Shown: positions 19,775-29,100, counted from the stretch's first letter. The stretch: 64,000 nucleotides of DNA from Rhizobium sp. WSM4643 (GCF_025152745.1 NZ_CP104041.1:186001-250000); one strand, 5' to 3'. The notes: generated by a model not told the origin, from the letters alone. Made by a program: numbers and translations.

Positions 19775-19849
19775 GATGGGTCTCCTCCCCATTTGAACGG
19801 ATACAGCCTGGCGGTCAGTTGACCTCTCCTCATTTCCGTGCTGCATTAA

Positions 19850-19882
19850 TTAGATTAAGTTACTTTGATTTGATGTCAAGCC
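19850..19882 (-). promoter_or_regulatory. Promoter/operator block of the sugar operon, shared with the GH38 gene
   Basis: On the minus strand this reads GGCTTGACAT, then CAAATCAAAGT, A, ACTTAATCTAA. TTGACA is a good -35 box, with TAATCT 16 bases later as a possible -10. The centre AAGT-A-ACTT is a palindrome. The same 33 bases occur with three changes at 31652-31684 in front of the GH38 alpha-mannosidase, so this is probably the operator of one shared regulator, most simply the ROK protein of this operon. Confidence 0.7.
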
Positions 19883-19950
19883 ACAGCGTGGGAGCCAGAA
19901 CCTGGGAGGTTGAGATGCTGGCGACAATCAACAGCAGCTAGCGCAGAGTT

Positions 19951-20028
19951 CCGAAAAATCGAGATCGATTTTCGGAAAAGGATCTGCGTCGTGAAGGTGA
20001 TGGAGCGTCCCGTGGGACGCGCGACGCA
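19951..20028. repeat. Second RIME-like palindromic repeat
   Basis: CCGAAAAATCGA-g-ATCGATTTTCGG forms one near-perfect palindrome (19951-19975) and GCGTCCC-gt-GGGACGC a second (about 20005-20020). Organisation and sequence parallel the element at 18342-18433, though diverged. It lies between the sugar operon promoter and the divergent dehydrogenase gene. Confidence 0.5.
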
Positions 20029-20141
20029 TCCACCGCAATTTTCCTGAAGAAGAGCACGAGGCAATCGCGGATGGATGCGATGGCGTGAGTGTGGTTTTGC
20101 CCGGCGGAGCCGCGGCGGAAGTTAATTCCATGGAGGATAAG

Positions 20142-21188
20142 ATGCGTTTACTCATTCTTGGTACGGGCGGAATGGCCAACCAGCATGCTGCCAACTTCAA
20201 GGCGATCGAAGGCGTCAGTGTCGTGGGCGGCGTCGATGTTGTCCCGGAAAGGCTCGCTGCCTTTTGCACCGAACATGGCATCGCCAATCATTTCATGACC
20301 CTCGAGGATGCTCTCGCCTGGGGCGAGTTCGACGCAGTGGCGAACGTCACGCCGGACCGCATTCATCACCCGACGACGCTGCAGGCGATTGCAGCCGGCA
20401 AGCACGTCTTCTGCGAAAAGCCGCTCGCCACCGATGCCATCAAGGCCATGGAGATGACCGAGGCCATCGAGCGATCGGGCAAGGTCGGCATGGTCAATTT
20501 CACTTACCGCAACTCGCCCGCCCTTCAGAAGGGCCGGCAGATGGTGCTCGCCGGCGAAATCGGCGAGATCAGGCACGTCGAGGCGTCTCACCTTCAAAGC
20601 TGGCTGGTCGGTCGCCACTGGGGCGACTGGAAGAGCGAGAGCAAATGGCTTTGGCGGCTGAGCAAAAAACATGGATCGAATGGCGCGCTCGGCGACATCG
20701 GCATCCACATCGTCGATTTCGCATCCTATGGTTCAGGGCTCGACATCGCCCATGTCTTCGCCCGGCTGAAGACCTTCGACAAGGCACCGGACCATAGGAT
20801 CGGCGAATATGATCTCGACGCCAACGACAGTTTCACGATGAATGTCGATTTCGCCAATGGCGCAATTGGGACGATCCAGGCGACGCGGACGGCGGCCGGA
20901 CAGATGGATCAGCTGCGCCTCAGGGTCTATGGCGAAACCGGCTCGATCGAGATGATCTACGATACCGGAAAATCGACGCTACGCGCCTGTCGTGGAGAAG
21001 ACGTGCACACGGCGACCTGGCGCGACGTCCCCTTCGATCCGGTCGAGACGAACTATCAGCGTTTCGTCCAGGCCGTGCGGGCGGGCAGGACCCAGGAACC
21101 CTCGTTCCGGCGGGCGGCCAATATCCAGAAAGTCCTGGACAAGGCGCTGGCCTCCGATCTCAGCCACGCCGATGAAGCGCTCGCCTGA
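20142..21188 (+). CDS. Gfo/Idh/MocA-family NAD(P)-dependent sugar dehydrogenase
   Basis: A 348-residue oxidoreductase. The N-terminal Rossmann fold begins MRLLILGTGGMANQHAANF, and the family catalytic Lys lies in KHVFCEKPLATDAIKAMEM (EKP motif). The C-terminal half has the GALGDIGIHIVDFASY block with the conserved D-x-G-x-H. ATG 20142 follows GGAGG by five bases, better than the ATG at 20130. It is transcribed divergently from the sugar-binding protein and convergently with a second ROK gene, so it probably oxidises the same imported sugar or its derivative. Substrate unknown. Confidence 0.9.
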   Translation: MRLLILGTGGMANQHAANFKAIEGVSVVGGVDVVPERLAAFCTEHGIANHFMTLEDALAWGEFDAVANVTPDRIHHPTTLQAIAAGKHVFCEKPLATDAIKAMEMTEAIERSGKVGMVNFTYRNSPALQKGRQMVLAGEIGEIRHVEASHLQSWLVGRHWGDWKSESKWLWRLSKKHGSNGALGDIGIHIVDFASYGSGLDIAHVFARLKTFDKAPDHRIGEYDLDANDSFTMNVDFANGAIGTIQATRTAAGQMDQLRLRVYGETGSIEMIYDTGKSTLRACRGEDVHTATWRDVPFDPVETNYQRFVQAVRAGRTQEPSFRRAANIQKVLDKALASDLSHADEALA

Positions 21189-21196
21189 CCCGGCCA

Positions 21197-22336
21197 TCAG
21201 GCCGAAGCCGGCGGCAGCAGCAAAGTGTTGAGGAAGGGCAGGAGTGCTGCACCGAGCGCAACGCCGCCGCCGCTGAAGCTCGCGGGTTTCATCGGCGAAA
21301 TCCAGGGCGTCAGCAATGGTCTTGTCGAGGTGTCGCGGCGTTCGATCGAAAGCTGATGGATCAGCGCTTCGATCACGCTCTGCGGCAGGTCGCTGCCGAT
21401 CATGACAACGCTCGGGGCGAGAAAGCCGGCCATGGCGATGATCGGGTCGAGCAGATGGCCTGCGGCTTCCCGTATCCATTGTGACAGTGACGGCGAGGTG
21501 AATTCTTCCCCTTGCAGTAGGCGGGTGAATGCGTCGTCGCCGATCCGTGATCGCAGCGACTCGAAACCGACCACGGTGTTCAGCTGGACATTGTCCGGGC
21601 CTGTCAGCATTTCGCCGATGCTGCCCGCTCGGCCATGCACGCCGGAATAGGGAATACCGCGAATGAGAAAGCCTGCCTGAACGTCGTCGTCGATGATGAT
21701 CATCGCAAGTCCGCCTTCCCTGCCGGAGCTACCGATCGTGCGTTCGGCGAGAAGGCTCGCCGTGCACTCGTTCTCGACATAGGGATGCGCGATCGTCGAC
21801 ATCGCGGCGATCTGCTCGCTTTGATCCTCTGTCCAGTCGTTGGCGGCGATGCCGAGACCAATGATCGGCAGGGCGGCGTGGCGATCGACCATATCCCTGA
21901 CGGCCGCATGCAGCCGGCCGACTCTATCAGCGGGGTCCAGGCCGAAGTAGACCCGGTCGTGCACCTGGCCACTCAGATCGATGAGCACGGCCTCGCCACG
22001 CCTTTGGCGAAGCTTGACGCCGATCGAGAAAGCACCTTCCGGTCGAAGCGCGAATTCCGTGGCGGTTGCGCCACCTCCAATCCCATTGCGGCGGTTTGAC
22101 GTGACGAGTTTTTCTTCCGCCAGCCGCCGCAGGATATTGGTGATGCCAGGCCCGGTCAGGCCGCAATGCCGGCCAAGCTCCATCCGCGTCAGCGGGCCAT
22201 GGCGGCGGATCGCCTCCAGGATGACGCGAATATTCCGGTCGGCGATCTCGCCCGACCTCAGACCCACTGTTTTGGCGCGCGGACCGCCCATCTCCTGGGT
22301 GTGAAGCCCACGCGGCCCTGACCGAAGATACCGCAT
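21197..22336 (-). CDS. ROK-family regulator, second copy
   Basis: A 379-residue ROK protein with an N-terminal winged helix (about 30-85: ILEAIRRHGPLTRMELGRHCGLTGPGITNILRRLAEEKLV) and a diverged kinase-like domain (FSIGVKLRQRRGEAVLIDLSG, VENECTASLLAE, GRAGSIGEML). The cysteine zinc motif is missing and the ATP-binding loops look degenerate, so it is a regulator rather than a kinase. It converges on the dehydrogenase gene with eight bases between stops. It is not closely similar to the ROK protein at 15259. Its target is unclear; the neighbouring sugar genes are likely. Confidence 0.85.
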   Translation of the reverse strand: MRYLRSGPRGLHTQEMGGPRAKTVGLRSGEIADRNIRVILEAIRRHGPLTRMELGRHCGLTGPGITNILRRLAEEKLVTSNRRNGIGGGATATEFALRPEGAFSIGVKLRQRRGEAVLIDLSGQVHDRVYFGLDPADRVGRLHAAVRDMVDRHAALPIIGLGIAANDWTEDQSEQIAAMSTIAHPYVENECTASLLAERTIGSSGREGGLAMIIIDDDVQAGFLIRGIPYSGVHGRAGSIGEMLTGPDNVQLNTVVGFESLRSRIGDDAFTRLLQGEEFTSPSLSQWIREAAGHLLDPIIAMAGFLAPSVVMIGSDLPQSVIEALIHQLSIERRDTSTRPLLTPWISPMKPASFSGGGVALGAALLPFLNTLLLPPASA

Positions 22337-22544
22337 GACTGTATTTCCTAGAGCGTTTCCGGGCTGTGTACTTCATCCACGGGCTATGGGAAAGCCGAGC
22401 TTTGCAGCCGCTTTTTCAGCTGAACGTCCTATCAACCGAGATCAGGGCCATCACGCGCTGACGAAGCGCGGCGGGCGAATGCCGCACAATGCGTCAACAG
22501 ATCGTCGAAACGACACGGCAATCGGAGCTTCACTCTATCGGTCA

Positions 22545-22727
22545 CTAATAGCTGCAAGGATGATCGTTGCCAAATCCATCGCGGCAGGCAGGTCTGAGCG
22601 AATAGTCGGTGCCGGTATATCCAACCGAGCCGGTTTGCATCGAGTCATTCGAGCTCGTCGTGCAGGACGATAAGGCAACCACGATGACGGCTGTCGCGGC
22701 TGTCAATAATTTGCGGACTTGAAGCAT
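22545..22727 (-). CDS. Small putative lipoprotein
   Basis: A 60-residue protein starting MLQVRKLLTAATAVIVVALSSC. The last four residues (L-S-S-C, Cys22) form a lipobox, so it should be lipid-anchored after cleavage. The mature 39 residues are polar and end with PACRDGFGNDHPCSY, with two further cysteines. ATG 22727 is preceded by GGGAGGGTGGG. Nothing else is recognisable; such short lipoproteins are common in Rhizobium. It is monocistronic. Confidence 0.65.
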   Translation of the reverse strand: MLQVRKLLTAATAVIVVALSSCTTSSNDSMQTGSVGYTGTDYSLRPACRDGFGNDHPCSY

Positions 22728-22889
22728 CCCACCCTCCCCAGCGCTGCCTGAAATTTGCGATATCACTGCAATTCTCGGTCACATAGGGCCGACCCAGTGA
22801 TCAGTCTATGATCCATACGCCAGTTTGAAGCGCTCGACGAGCATGAACCAGTGACGAGCGTTTCATTCAATAACTCATCTCGCGGCAGC

Positions 22890-24599
22890 TCAGCGGCGTT
22901 TCGCATATCTTTCCACCACCCGCGTTGAAGCGGACGATGAGATTTCCAGATAATCTGGGTTGATGTTCGCGTAGCCGCGACGGGTTCCACAGACCGTTCC
23001 GCCATCGGCGAAGATCTCGACGATTCCACGGTCATGAAACAGACGAAGCTCCTTTCCGTCGCCAAGCGCCGCCACGTAACGGATCGAGCCGTCGTCCTGG
23101 GCGAGCCGGATCGAGAGGATACCGCCGGCGACGCCCACCTCGAATGCAAGTTCGCCGCCCTGCGTCGCAACGACCTTGCTACCTTCCAGGGCGCCGGAAA
23201 GGCGGATTTCAATGGGCGCCATCGGTAGCGAGAATTTGCCGCTTTGTTCCTCGACGATAGGGTCAGCGGCAAAGTGATCGTCGACTTCGATCGCCGGCAG
23301 CATGCGCAGCCTCTTCCTATCTTCGCTCAATCTCAGAACACGGGGCAGGGACAGCTCCCCTGAATAGGACGAACCCTCAAGCTTGCGGTATTCCCAGTTG
23401 AACAGCCAGGCAAAGGCGATCTGGCGCCCTCCCGCTTCGAAACTCTGCATCGCGTAATAATCGGTGCCGAAATCCAGCAATTGCAGTTCCGGGATGTCGG
23501 GCACGAAGCAGTCGTCAATAAACTCGCCGATCAGGGCATAAAGGAGATTGTGGCGCCGTGTTCGTGGCTCGACATGGCCAACAAAACCCATCACCAGAAC
23601 CCACTTTTCCTCCAGCCGAAAGAAATCCGGGCATTCCACCGCACGCGCGCCTTCCTGGCGGAATTTAACCGGCGCACGGTAGAGCGGCCTGAGATATTGC
23701 CAATCGAGGCCATCGCCGGAGCCGAACAACAACACCGCGGGATCGCCTTCGATCGACGCGCCGAGTATCATGCGATAGGCGTTGGCTGCGTCGTCCCACC
23801 AAACCTTTGGATCGCGGAAATCGTGCTCGACCCCGTCGGGACGCTCTTCCAACACCGTCACAATGCCTTCCGCCTTGATCATCCGCCGATCTGGGCGCGC
23901 TATTTTCTGAACTTCCCGATAACCCTTGAAAAGGTCATAGGCGGGCAGGCGCTCGGTGTAAAAGAACATCAAACTTCCATCTCGATCCCGAAAGGCATTG
24001 CCGGAGAAGGCGCCTCCTGTAGCGCCGAGACGCCACAGGTTCTGTTCTGGATGCAGAAATACCGGCATATGAAGCCAATTGACCAGATCGCGGCTGGTCG
24101 CATGTCCCCAGTGCATCGGTCCCCAATCACTGCCGCCGGGATGGAATTGATAGAAAAGGTGCCATAGCTCGTCGATCTTGCAGAGACCCACGGGGTCGTT
24201 CATCCAATGCCGGATTGGCGAGAAATGAAGCACAGGACGATCCGGATCGGACCGAAGCCAATCTTTAATTTCCGCGCCGGTGTGCTGAAGGATCCCTTTT
24301 TGCGAGAATTCAAACACCGTTATACCGCTCTCGTTCACGGTTTGAGGCTGATATCCATAGGCCCACAGAACAGCGTCCGGGGCATTGGTGACAATGGTGA
24401 CCTCGCAAGCTTCCCTGTGGTGATATTTGAAAAACTCCGGATCGATGGCAAATGACCGAACCTGCCAAACCGTTTTCCCGTTAATGTCGATACGAAAAAA
24501 GCCGTCGCCCGCGGCCCAAAATTCCAAGCGGTACCCAGAGGGTAGGAACAGGTTTTGCTGCATCAACGGGTCATCTTCCCGGTCCATTTGGTTCGCCAC
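22890..24599 (-). CDS. GH32 beta-fructofuranosidase, cytoplasmic
   Basis: About 569 residues. The three GH32 acid motifs are present: nucleophile D135 in WMNDPVG (132-138), the transition-state stabiliser in FRDPKVWW (261-268), and the acid/base E322 in ECPDFF. The first 115 residues form an unusual N-terminal extension with strand-like sequence before the catalytic propeller, where most GH32 enzymes have WMNDP near the start. No signal peptide is seen. GTG 24599 has GGAG eight bases upstream; ATG 24587 and ATG 24563 are alternatives. Last gene of the operon, 56 bases after GH91, it should hydrolyse inulobiose or fructo-oligosaccharides to fructose inside the cell. Confidence 0.9.
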   Translation of the reverse strand: MANQMDREDDPLMQQNLFLPSGYRLEFWAAGDGFFRIDINGKTVWQVRSFAIDPEFFKYHHREACEVTIVTNAPDAVLWAYGYQPQTVNESGITVFEFSQKGILQHTGAEIKDWLRSDPDRPVLHFSPIRHWMNDPVGLCKIDELWHLFYQFHPGGSDWGPMHWGHATSRDLVNWLHMPVFLHPEQNLWRLGATGGAFSGNAFRDRDGSLMFFYTERLPAYDLFKGYREVQKIARPDRRMIKAEGIVTVLEERPDGVEHDFRDPKVWWDDAANAYRMILGASIEGDPAVLLFGSGDGLDWQYLRPLYRAPVKFRQEGARAVECPDFFRLEEKWVLVMGFVGHVEPRTRRHNLLYALIGEFIDDCFVPDIPELQLLDFGTDYYAMQSFEAGGRQIAFAWLFNWEYRKLEGSSYSGELSLPRVLRLSEDRKRLRMLPAIEVDDHFAADPIVEEQSGKFSLPMAPIEIRLSGALEGSKVVATQGGELAFEVGVAGGILSIRLAQDDGSIRYVAALGDGKELRLFHDRGIVEIFADGGTVCGTRRGYANINPDYLEISSSASTRVVERYAKRR

Positions 24600-24655
24600 G
24601 AACACAACTCCGAATAATCACTGGATTTTCGACCGACGACCTGGCTATGCCCGGT

Positions 24656-26029
24656 CTAGTGAAACCCTGCCGACGATTGCCCAAGAACTGGAGTGCCCCT
24701 GAAAGCATTCACCGCTCTGTCCATCTCGACCTGTTCGTCATTGCCTGAATCCAGAACGGTATTCCGCACCGAACCCCGTTGCACCCGTACTGCCGTTACC
24801 TCGAGCGCCTTCAAATTGTCCGTTGAAAGCAACGCGCCCACTTGCGTGGAAAAACAGGCGCTGTTTGGTGCATCGTTGATTTGCGACATTTCGGTTGTGG
24901 CCACGATGTGATTATTGGCGATGTAGTTACCGCTGCCGGAAACGACATTGATGATCACAGGCTTTGCGGCGAGAGGCTTGATATATTGAGTATCGATCGT
25001 CTCTGAAATGTGGTTGGCGATGACAGAATTGTTGCTGCCATCAATGTGCAAAAGTCCGAACAGGTCATCCAGGCCGTTATCGTACTTCTGCATCGGCGCC
25101 CACGGCTCGCGATCACGCAAGAAATGATTTGAGGACACCAGGTTTTCGCAGCAGTTCGCAGAAAAAACCAACATTCCGGGATAGAAGGAATGGAATCTGT
25201 TTCCTGTGATCGAGGAACGCACGACGCCGGAAAAATAGACGCTGCTCGCGCCTCGGGGGAAGACGTTGTTTGAAGAGACCAGGATGCCTCCGTAATTTTC
25301 AGCGTAGACGGAATGTCCTCTATATCCGGCTCCGACAAAATTATTCGCTATCCTCGAGGCCTGCCCCATACCTTTCAATTCGATACAGTTGCCGCACTCT
25401 GCAATGAAATTATTGTCTATCGCCAGGGCATCCGCGTCATGAACAGTCACGCCATGTTCCAGATAGATAAGGCCCATCCCCGTTATTCGGAATGAGTCAT
25501 TGGCGCTGCCCACATAGATTCCCGTTTTGCCATTCCTGTAGGTATTTTCCGCATCATTCTGCCCTGAACCGTCGTCCATGAAGTGCAGGCCATCGATGCA
25601 AAAATCAGCAAACTCCACAGAGCTTATGCGAGGATTGCCGGTGCGCTTGACATAAAACGCGGCTCCGGCAGCCCCGCCGTCGGCGGCGTCCGGAGACATG
25701 CCCACACGTATGCGACTTCCGCCCGGCCACAATTCGCGCCACTGTGCCAGTTCGTCCGCAGGTGTGTTGAAACGGATGCTCGACGACGTAAAGCCATGTC
25801 CCGAGCCGACAATCTTCAGATAGCTCACGTCTATCACCACCTGGGTCACAAGACGATAATCGCCTGGCGGTATATAGATCACTGCTCCAGGCTTTCCGCC
25901 GTCATTATGGTCGGGAACCGCTTGCCTGCTTTTAATATCCGCAATGATGCTATTGATGACCGCGCCAATATCCTCATAGGGGTTGCCTACGGGATACTGT
26001 GTAACGTCGTAAAAGTTGTCACTTGCCAT
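24656..26029 (-). CDS. GH91 enzyme: difructose anhydride hydrolase or inulin fructotransferase
   Basis: A 457-residue right-handed beta-helix protein that I recognise as the inulin fructotransferase / DFA III hydrolase family: GNPYEDIGAVINSIIADIKSR, VIYIPPGDYRL, GSGHGFTSSSIRFN, RSSITGNRFHSFYPGM and NHFLRDREPWAPMQ closely follow the characterised bacterial enzymes. D200 and E211 (HDADALAIDNNFIAECGNCIEL) have the 11-residue spacing of the catalytic pair (D233/E244 in the Bacillus snu-7 enzyme, from memory). Secreted transferases carry a signal peptide; this protein starts directly at MASDNFYDV, which favours an intracellular DFA hydrolase giving inulobiose. ATG 26029 follows GAGGAG. Its base composition is visibly lower in GC than its neighbours. 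Confidence 0.85.
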   Translation of the reverse strand: MASDNFYDVTQYPVGNPYEDIGAVINSIIADIKSRQAVPDHNDGGKPGAVIYIPPGDYRLVTQVVIDVSYLKIVGSGHGFTSSSIRFNTPADELAQWRELWPGGSRIRVGMSPDAADGGAAGAAFYVKRTGNPRISSVEFADFCIDGLHFMDDGSGQNDAENTYRNGKTGIYVGSANDSFRITGMGLIYLEHGVTVHDADALAIDNNFIAECGNCIELKGMGQASRIANNFVGAGYRGHSVYAENYGGILVSSNNVFPRGASSVYFSGVVRSSITGNRFHSFYPGMLVFSANCCENLVSSNHFLRDREPWAPMQKYDNGLDDLFGLLHIDGSNNSVIANHISETIDTQYIKPLAAKPVIINVVSGSGNYIANNHIVATTEMSQINDAPNSACFSTQVGALLSTDNLKALEVTAVRVQRGSVRNTVLDSGNDEQVEMDRAVNAFRGTPVLGQSSAGFH

Positions 26030-26170
26030 GGTTCATGTCTCCTCGGTCATTTCCTACTCTGCAGCGAGAGTAGACCGATGTTCTTGATTGGCTTGTCGTG
26101 CCCAAGCCGCCTGGGAAAATGCGTTCAACCGGCTCTCTTGTTCGAGTTTGGAGCAAAATCCTGCGCACCA

Positions 26171-27313
26171 TCACCGTATGCTGGTGCGGATGTCCGGTTC
26201 AAAAAAATGGAGTTCGTCGGCATCGATAGCGATGCGCGCGATGTCACCTGCGCGGACTGCGCTCTTCGGAGAAAAGCGGGCTACAGCAGCCTTTTCGTTG
26301 CCGATGTCGACGACGGCGTCCGGGTCGCCGGCGTCCACCCGGCTGGCGTCGATATTCAGATGCACCATGGATTCAGAACCTAGCGCCTCGACAAGAGTAA
26401 CCGGGGCCGAGATCTCGGCCGAAGAGGGCCGGATTGCGGCGTCGTTCATATGCTCGGGCCGGATACCGACAATGACCCGGCGGTTGGACGCACCGTTGAG
26501 CGAGGGGCGGTCTTCGAATACCCGGTCGGGGATTTCCAGGTTGTTGCTGCCCAGGGTCAGCGTTCTCCCATTCAGAACGGCCTCGTACAAATTCATCGAG
26601 GGCGATCCGATGAAGGCGGCGACAAAGACATTGTCAGGACGATTGTAGAGGTTTTGCGGTGTGTCGACTTGCTGCAGCACGCCGCCTTTCATGACTGCGA
26701 CGCGGTCACCCATCGTCATCGCCTCGACCTGGTCGTGGGTCACGTAAATCGTCGTGACATTCAGTTTTCTCTGGAGACTGGCGATCTCGGCGCGCATCTG
26801 CACGCGCAGCTTGGCATCGAGGTTCGACAACGGTTCATCCATCAGGAAGGCTGCTGGTTTGCGGACAATCGCTCGTCCCATGGCGACACGCTGACGCTGA
26901 CCTCCTGAAAGGAGTGCCGGTCTGCGGTCGAGCAAAGTTGTCAGTTCGAGGATGCGGGCGGCTTCGTCTACGCGGCTGGCAATCTCAGCCTTCGGCAGGC
27001 CTGCCATCAGCAAGGGAAAGCCAATGTTCTCCCGCACCGTCTTGTGTGGGTAGAGCGCATAGGACTGAAAGACCATGGCGATGTCGCGATCCTTGGGATC
27101 GACATCGTTGATTAGTCTGTCACCGATCCTGAGTTCACCGCTCGTAATGCTCTCCAGGCCAGCGATCATCCTGAGCGCCGTCGACTTTCCGCATCCTGAC
27201 GGACCGACAAACACCATGAACTCGCCATCCCTGATGTCGAAGCTCAGATCGTGCAGAGCGTGAAACCTGTTTCCGTAGACCTTGTTGATATTGCGCAACT
27301 CTATGCCGGCCAT
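26171..27313 (-). CDS. ABC importer ATPase (MalK/UgpC type) of the fructan cassette
   Basis: A 380-residue CUT1-type ATPase with Walker A GPSGCGKST (about 37-45), LSGGQRQR (135-142), Walker B FLMDEP and the H-switch YVTHDQVEAM, followed by a C-terminal regulatory domain containing VGIRPEHM. It starts 14 bases before... the end of the second permease gene's stop, i.e. 13 bases downstream of it, and is clearly co-transcribed. It serves the permeases at 27327-29037. Similar to, but not a recent duplicate of, the ATPase at 13256. Confidence 0.93.
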   Translation of the reverse strand: MAGIELRNINKVYGNRFHALHDLSFDIRDGEFMVFVGPSGCGKSTALRMIAGLESITSGELRIGDRLINDVDPKDRDIAMVFQSYALYPHKTVRENIGFPLLMAGLPKAEIASRVDEAARILELTTLLDRRPALLSGGQRQRVAMGRAIVRKPAAFLMDEPLSNLDAKLRVQMRAEIASLQRKLNVTTIYVTHDQVEAMTMGDRVAVMKGGVLQQVDTPQNLYNRPDNVFVAAFIGSPSMNLYEAVLNGRTLTLGSNNLEIPDRVFEDRPSLNGASNRRVIVGIRPEHMNDAAIRPSSAEISAPVTLVEALGSESMVHLNIDASRVDAGDPDAVVDIGNEKAAVARFSPKSAVRAGDIARIAIDADELHFFEPDIRTSIR

Positions 27314-27326
27314 GCCTTTGCCTCCC

Positions 27327-28163
27327 TCATCCCTTTACAGCACCGAAAGTCAGGCCGCCGACGATCTGTTTTTGCAATGCGAGCGTTACGATGATGACCG
27401 GCAGCGAGTAGAGGACGGCCGCGGCGGTCATCGCCCCCCAGGCAAGCCCATATACCGAATTGTATTCGGCGATGACGATCGGCGCCGTTTTGGTCGCCTC
27501 CGACGTCAGCAGCAGCGCGTAGAGGAACTCGTTCCAGCTTGTGATGAAGGTAAAGAGCGCGGTGACCGCTATCCCGCCTGTCATGATCGGAAGCACGATC
27601 TTTCGAAACGCCTGGAATCGTGTGCAGCCATCCATGCGCGCCGCTTCTTCGAGCTCCTTCGGTATGCCCTCGAAGAACGCGGACATGAGCAACAGTGCCA
27701 GTGGTACCGCGGCCGACGTGTGAGCGAGCACCAGGCCTGGAATGGTATCGAGCAGACCCAGCGACTTCAAAAGCTGGAACAGCGGCACTCCGAGCGCCAC
27801 CGACGGCACCATGCGCGTCACCAAGGCGAAGAGCAGAAAAATGGTGGTGATCCGGCGCCGGTACTGCGTGGCAACGTAAGCGGCAGGCACGGCCACCGAA
27901 AGCGAGAGAGCCGTCGTCAGCACCGCGACGGTGAGGGAATTGACGAAGGCTCTCGGCAAGGTGGAGGATCGCAGCACTTCGCGGAAATTCTCGAACGAGA
28001 CAACGGCGGGAAAGAAGCTTGGCGGGATCTGTTGGACATCAGCCGCCGGCTTGATGGAGGTCATGAGGAGATAGATGTAAGGCAGCGCATAGGATAGCAC
28101 CAACACGAGGGCCGCCGCGTTGATCAGGATTCCGCTGAGATTGAGGCGGGGAGCTCTACGCAT
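27327..28163 (-). CDS. ABC importer permease (MalG type) of the fructan cassette
   Basis: A 278-residue permease with six membrane segments. The ATPase-docking EAA loop is EEAARMDGCTRFQAFRKIVLPIMTGG. The start overlaps the previous permease gene by eight bases, indicating coupled translation. Substrate is inferred from the enzymes in the same operon: difructose anhydride or short inulin-type oligosaccharides. Confidence 0.93.
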   Translation of the reverse strand: MRRAPRLNLSGILINAAALVLVLSYALPYIYLLMTSIKPAADVQQIPPSFFPAVVSFENFREVLRSSTLPRAFVNSLTVAVLTTALSLSVAVPAAYVATQYRRRITTIFLLFALVTRMVPSVALGVPLFQLLKSLGLLDTIPGLVLAHTSAAVPLALLLMSAFFEGIPKELEEAARMDGCTRFQAFRKIVLPIMTGGIAVTALFTFITSWNEFLYALLLTSEATKTAPIVIAEYNSVYGLAWGAMTAAAVLYSLPVIIVTLALQKQIVGGLTFGAVKG

Positions 28164-29037
28164 GTACCGGCCTCCATATCTTCCAATAGGCGACTGCCGC
28201 CAAGAGCATCATGACGATGAGAAACAATGTTCCGGACGCGGAAGCCTCGCCGAGATCGCCGAACCGAACCATGCGCTGGTAGATGTTCATCGAGAACACT
28301 TCAGAAGCATGACTGGGACCACCCTGCGTCTGTATCCAGATCAGGTCGAATGTCTTTGCAGCATCCACGCCCCGCACGATCACCACGACGGCAATCACCG
28401 GCCGCATAAGGGGAAGGGTGACATGCCAAAAGCGCTTGAGCGCATTCGCCCCGTCGATCCGCGCTGCCTCCAGCAGGTCTTTCGGGATGTTCGTCAGCCC
28501 GGCATAGGACACAAGGGCGACAAAGGAAGTCGTCAACCAGATGTCGGCAAAGGAAACGGAATAGATGACAATATCTTCGCTGGACAGCCATGCGATCGCT
28601 TCCGGATCGCTTATCAGACCCAAACGAACGAGCCCGTAGTTCAGGATGCCGATATTGCCGACGAGCAGAAAGCGCCAGAGTAGACCCGCGACGATCGGCG
28701 GAACCATCAACGGCAGAGCGAAAATCGTGCGATGCCACCGCGATTGACCGGCAAGCGCCGAAAAAAGCAGCGCCGCACAGAAGCCGAACGTGAACTCGAA
28801 GAACAGCGCGAAGAGCGAATACTGAACGGTCCGCAGAGCGCTTTCGATGACACGTTTCGACGTCAACGCGTCGACATAGTTCTGCAGCCCGACCCATTCG
28901 CGTATATGGGGCGTGATCGTATCGACCTTGAAAAAGGAATCGAAGACCAGGAGCCCCACCGGGTAAGCGACCAGCACGCCGAGGATGGCAACTGCAGGCG
29001 CGAGCATGCAAAGTACAAATCGGTCTTCACCCGACAT
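28156..29037 (-). CDS. ABC importer permease (MalF type) of the fructan cassette
   Basis: A 293-residue permease beginning MSGEDRFVLCMLAPAVAILGVLVAYPVGLLVFDSF, with six membrane segments and the EAA loop EAARIDGANALKRFWHVTLPLMRPV. ATG 29037 follows GGAG by six bases. It is separated from the binding-protein gene by 63 bases that contain a perfect hairpin. Confidence 0.93.
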   Translation of the reverse strand: MSGEDRFVLCMLAPAVAILGVLVAYPVGLLVFDSFFKVDTITPHIREWVGLQNYVDALTSKRVIESALRTVQYSLFALFFEFTFGFCAALLFSALAGQSRWHRTIFALPLMVPPIVAGLLWRFLLVGNIGILNYGLVRLGLISDPEAIAWLSSEDIVIYSVSFADIWLTTSFVALVSYAGLTNIPKDLLEAARIDGANALKRFWHVTLPLMRPVIAVVVIVRGVDAAKTFDLIWIQTQGGPSHASEVFSMNIYQRMVRFGDLGEASASGTLFLIVMMLLAAVAYWKIWRPVHA

Positions 29038-29058
29038 GTCCGTCTCCGAAAGCTAAGG

Positions 29059-29079
29059 GTGGGGCATATTCTGCCCCAC
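29059..29079 (-). terminator. Hairpin after the binding-protein gene of the fructan cassette
   Basis: GTGGGGCA (29059-29066) pairs perfectly with TGCCCCAC (29072-29079) across a five-base loop. It lies 22 bases past the binding-protein stop and before the permease start, without a T tract. Like the hairpins at 18434 and 53713, it probably protects or partly terminates the binding-protein message. Confidence 0.6.
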
Positions 29080-29100
29080 GATGTGGAGGAATGTACGAGG

